Shown here in pieces: positions 4,162 to 5,879 of a DNA stretch of 5,879 nt (positions are counted from its first letter, which is position 1; each line of letters opens with the position of its first letter). The notes under the pieces are model-generated. The model did no database searches, was not told where the DNA came from, and worked only from the letters and a program-made list of their open reading frames with translations. Where the stretch lies: assembly GCA_016867675.1 (NCBI GenBank), contig VGIZ01000046.1, positions 1-5,879 on the forward strand. The letters are read 5' to 3'. A program made the translations under genes and the position numbers. The stretch is from Candidatus Aenigmatarchaeota archaeon. GTDB taxonomy: Archaea; Aenigmatarchaeota; Aenigmatarchaeia; QMZP01.

Positions 4162-5879
4162 AGCGGAACTCTCCCTTCTTCCACTGCTCCGGGCGCTTGC
4201 CCTTCTTGATGGCTGTCTGGGAGAGGAACGTCCAGTCCTCCTCGGGCATCTCCAGCAGGTCCTTCAGCGGCTCCCATGCGTGGTCCATGACTATCTGCCG
4301 CTGCCGCAGGATGTCCCCCGCTACCGGTCCTTTCATGCCGAAGTATTCGTCAGGCAGCTCGTCAGGCTCTATGTCCTTCTCCAGGCACGCCACGGCGAGC
4401 CTCAGCACGTCCACGGAATGCTGGAACGGGTCCTGCCCCCCGCCGCGCTCGTAGATGACGTAAACAGGCGCCTTCTTGCCGAAGCCTGTCTTGCGCAGGT
4501 ACCAGAGCAGCTGGTAAATCCTGACATCTCCCAGCTCCAGCGGCTCGTGCGCGTGCATGGGGTTGGGCGCGTTGCAGTGTATGCCGTAGCAATAAGAGCC
4601 GTAATCCGGGCAAATCTTTATGACCTTCTCCATCTCCCTTATCGGGTCAACGCCCTGCGTTGCCAGATGCTCAAAGTCAGCGAGCAGCCACACTCTTGAC
4701 GAACCCATCTTCTTGCGTATCACCTTCAACGCGGCATAGACCTGCTTCGGGTGCCAGAGCATGAACAGGCCCGCGTGCTGCGGGTCCCGCGCGTCAGGCA
4801 GCTCTATGGTTATCCTGATGTCCTTCGCAATCCTCTCCAGCCTGTCCGCGTCAGCCTTTTGCGACGGAGTTTTAGCCCTCGCCTTTATGGCTGCTATGTC
4901 CTTCTTTATCAGCTGGTCGCTTATCCAGTCCTCTATCCTGAGCATGTGGCCCTCAAGGAACTTTGCCGCGCAAACGGCGTAGAAGAACTCCTTGAACTCG
5001 CGGTCGTTGTTGTTCTCCGCCTCCTTCCACGCCTTGTCCAGCCACCAGAAGTCGTCGTAGTTCAGCTTGTACCTCTTCATCACGTCGTCATACATCTTCG
5101 CCATCTCCACCCACATGGGGTCCTTGCTGTAAAAGAGGTAGTGCGCCATGATGTGGTAGCTGTCAACGATGCCGACTGCGGTCCGAAGCTCGGGCGTGTG
5201 CCACTCCTTGCCTGTCCTGAGGTGCTCGTCCATGGCCTCGCCAAGGATTTTCCTCTCTATCTCGCTGGACTTCGCCACGCTCTCGCTCTCCGCCTCCTCC
5301 ATGATATCAGCAACAGGCTTGTCCAGGCTCCTGTTTATCAGGTGCGGCGGTATGCCGCGGGTCAGAACCTCGCCTACGACCTCGTCTATGTAATCCGCCC
5401 TGCTTATCGGGCCGGCTCTTGTATGGATGACCTTCGGAAGCCTCTGTTCAAGGAAGGCGCTGACCCTGTTCGCCTGCATCTGCCTGCGCATCTTCTCAAC
5501 CTGCTGGTTCAGCTTGTAGCGCAGCTGCGCCCAGTAGTTGTCGGTGAAGATGTCGCGCATGAACTCCTCGCCCTTCTTCTGCACGAACCATGCGCGCAGC
5601 TTCCTGGTGGGCTCGTCGTCGCCCTTCATCAGGTCTGCGAAGAACCTGCCCCTGTGGTCGCAGAACACCATGGTCAGCTTCCGCCCTGCGTATGTCATGA
5701 GCTCCAGCCAGATGTTGAGCGAGGCATGCACATTCACGTACTTGGCGCCCGCGAAGACCGCGCTGCGTATGGACTTCTGCAGGTGGTCCTGCGCGTCCCT
5801 GTACTCCACGCGCTCGGGCATCTCCATTGCCATGGTCAGCGAGCCGTGGAAGGTTATGTCTATGCCCTGCTTCTCTGCT
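4160..5879 (-). CDS. Endonuclease IV/xylose isomerase-like TIM barrel protein with large helical insertion (5' end outside window)
   Basis: The frame is open to the window edge, so at least 572 residues are encoded and the ATG at 5833 is internal: 15 sense codons precede it, ending TFHGSLT. Numbering from that Met, the segments line up by eye with the zinc sites of E. coli endonuclease IV: TFHGS just upstream (His69), VHAS (His36; His109), TIELPD (Glu344; Glu145), ADFEH (Asp386 and His389; Asp179 and His182), IHCN (His419; His216), HAHE (His427 and His429; Asp229 and His231) and YERGG (Glu462; Glu261). Eight of nine ligands match; Asp229 is replaced by His. Residues about 45-337, between the His36 and Glu344 strands, form a long charged helical insertion. 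A helical C-terminal extension of about 90 residues follows the last strand. The fold is shared by AP endonucleases and sugar isomerases/epimerases, so the reaction is undecided. The PIN gene follows 5 nt downstream. Confidence 0.82.
   Translation of the reverse strand, partial: AEKQGIDITFHGSLTMAMEMPERVEYRDAQDHLQKSIRSAVFAGAKYVNVHASLNIWLELMTYAGRKLTMVFCDHRGRFFADLMKGDDEPTRKLRAWFVQKKGEEFMRDIFTDNYWAQLRYKLNQQVEKMRRQMQANRVSAFLEQRLPKVIHTRAGPISRADYIDEVVGEVLTRGIPPHLINRSLDKPVADIMEEAESESVAKSSEIERKILGEAMDEHLRTGKEWHTPELRTAVGIVDSYHIMAHYLFYSKDPMWVEMAKMYDDVMKRYKLNYDDFWWLDKAWKEAENNNDREFKEFFYAVCAAKFLEGHMLRIEDWISDQLIKKDIAAIKARAKTPSQKADADRLERIAKDIRITIELPDARDPQHAGLFMLWHPKQVYAALKVIRKKMGSSRVWLLADFEHLATQGVDPIREMEKVIKICPDYGSYCYGIHCNAPNPMHAHEPLELGDVRIYQLLWYLRKTGFGKKAPVYVIYERGGGQDPFQHSVDVLRLAVACLEKDIEPDELPDEYFGMKGPVAGDILRQRQIVMDHAWEPLKDLLEMPEEDWTFLSQTAIKKGKRPEQWKKGEFR

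Noticed and set aside
4088..4699. A 203-codon plus-strand open frame
   Set aside because: It lies opposite the barrel and PIN genes, its translation is low-complexity Leu/Val/Arg-rich without motifs, and the minus-strand genes have clear conserved motifs. It is a shadow frame.

Overview
The window looks archaeal. AT-rich TATA-like boxes sit about 25-27 or 36 nt upstream of start codons, several genes appear leaderless, Arg is mostly AGG and Leu mostly CTG, and candidate terminators are oligo-T tracts without strong hairpins. The protein families also fit: an archaeal-style radical SAM/SPASM protein, a cytoplasmic PQQ-type beta-propeller, a PIN nuclease and a xylose isomerase/endonuclease IV-like barrel. 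The lineage cannot be fixed from the sequence. A DPANN or uncultured euryarchaeal genome is a guess.

Layout. Positions 1-113 (minus) hold the first 37 codons of an unrecognised protein with its own promoter. Positions 196-1497 (minus) encode an eight-repeat PQQ-like beta-propeller with a Lys/Tyr-rich C-terminal tail. Thirty bases upstream, 1528-3057 (minus) encodes a radical SAM/SPASM protein with an extra N-terminal zinc-ribbon-like motif. Across a divergent promoter region, 3195-3452 (plus) encodes an 85-residue CxxC/CxxC protein and 3532-3657 (plus) a 41-residue microprotein with its own TATA box. The microprotein gene runs tail-to-tail into a PIN-domain gene (3654-4154, minus), sharing 4 bp at the stop codons. 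The PIN gene lies 5 nt downstream of a long gene (4160 to beyond 5879, minus). That gene encodes a TIM barrel whose metal-ligand pattern matches endonuclease IV by eye, split by an insertion of about 270 residues. Its reading frame stays open to the window edge, so its true start is outside.

Two modules stand out. One is the radical SAM/SPASM and propeller pair, possibly a maturase with a protein substrate or partner; this is inference from adjacency and the unusual tail. The other is the barrel and PIN pair, two putative metal-dependent hydrolases in one transcription unit, whose downstream oligo-T terminator candidate lies beyond the oppositely oriented microprotein gene, so read-through would make antisense RNA across it. 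No RNA gene, CRISPR array, insertion sequence or attachment site was seen. No stretch over 300 bases lacks a gene.
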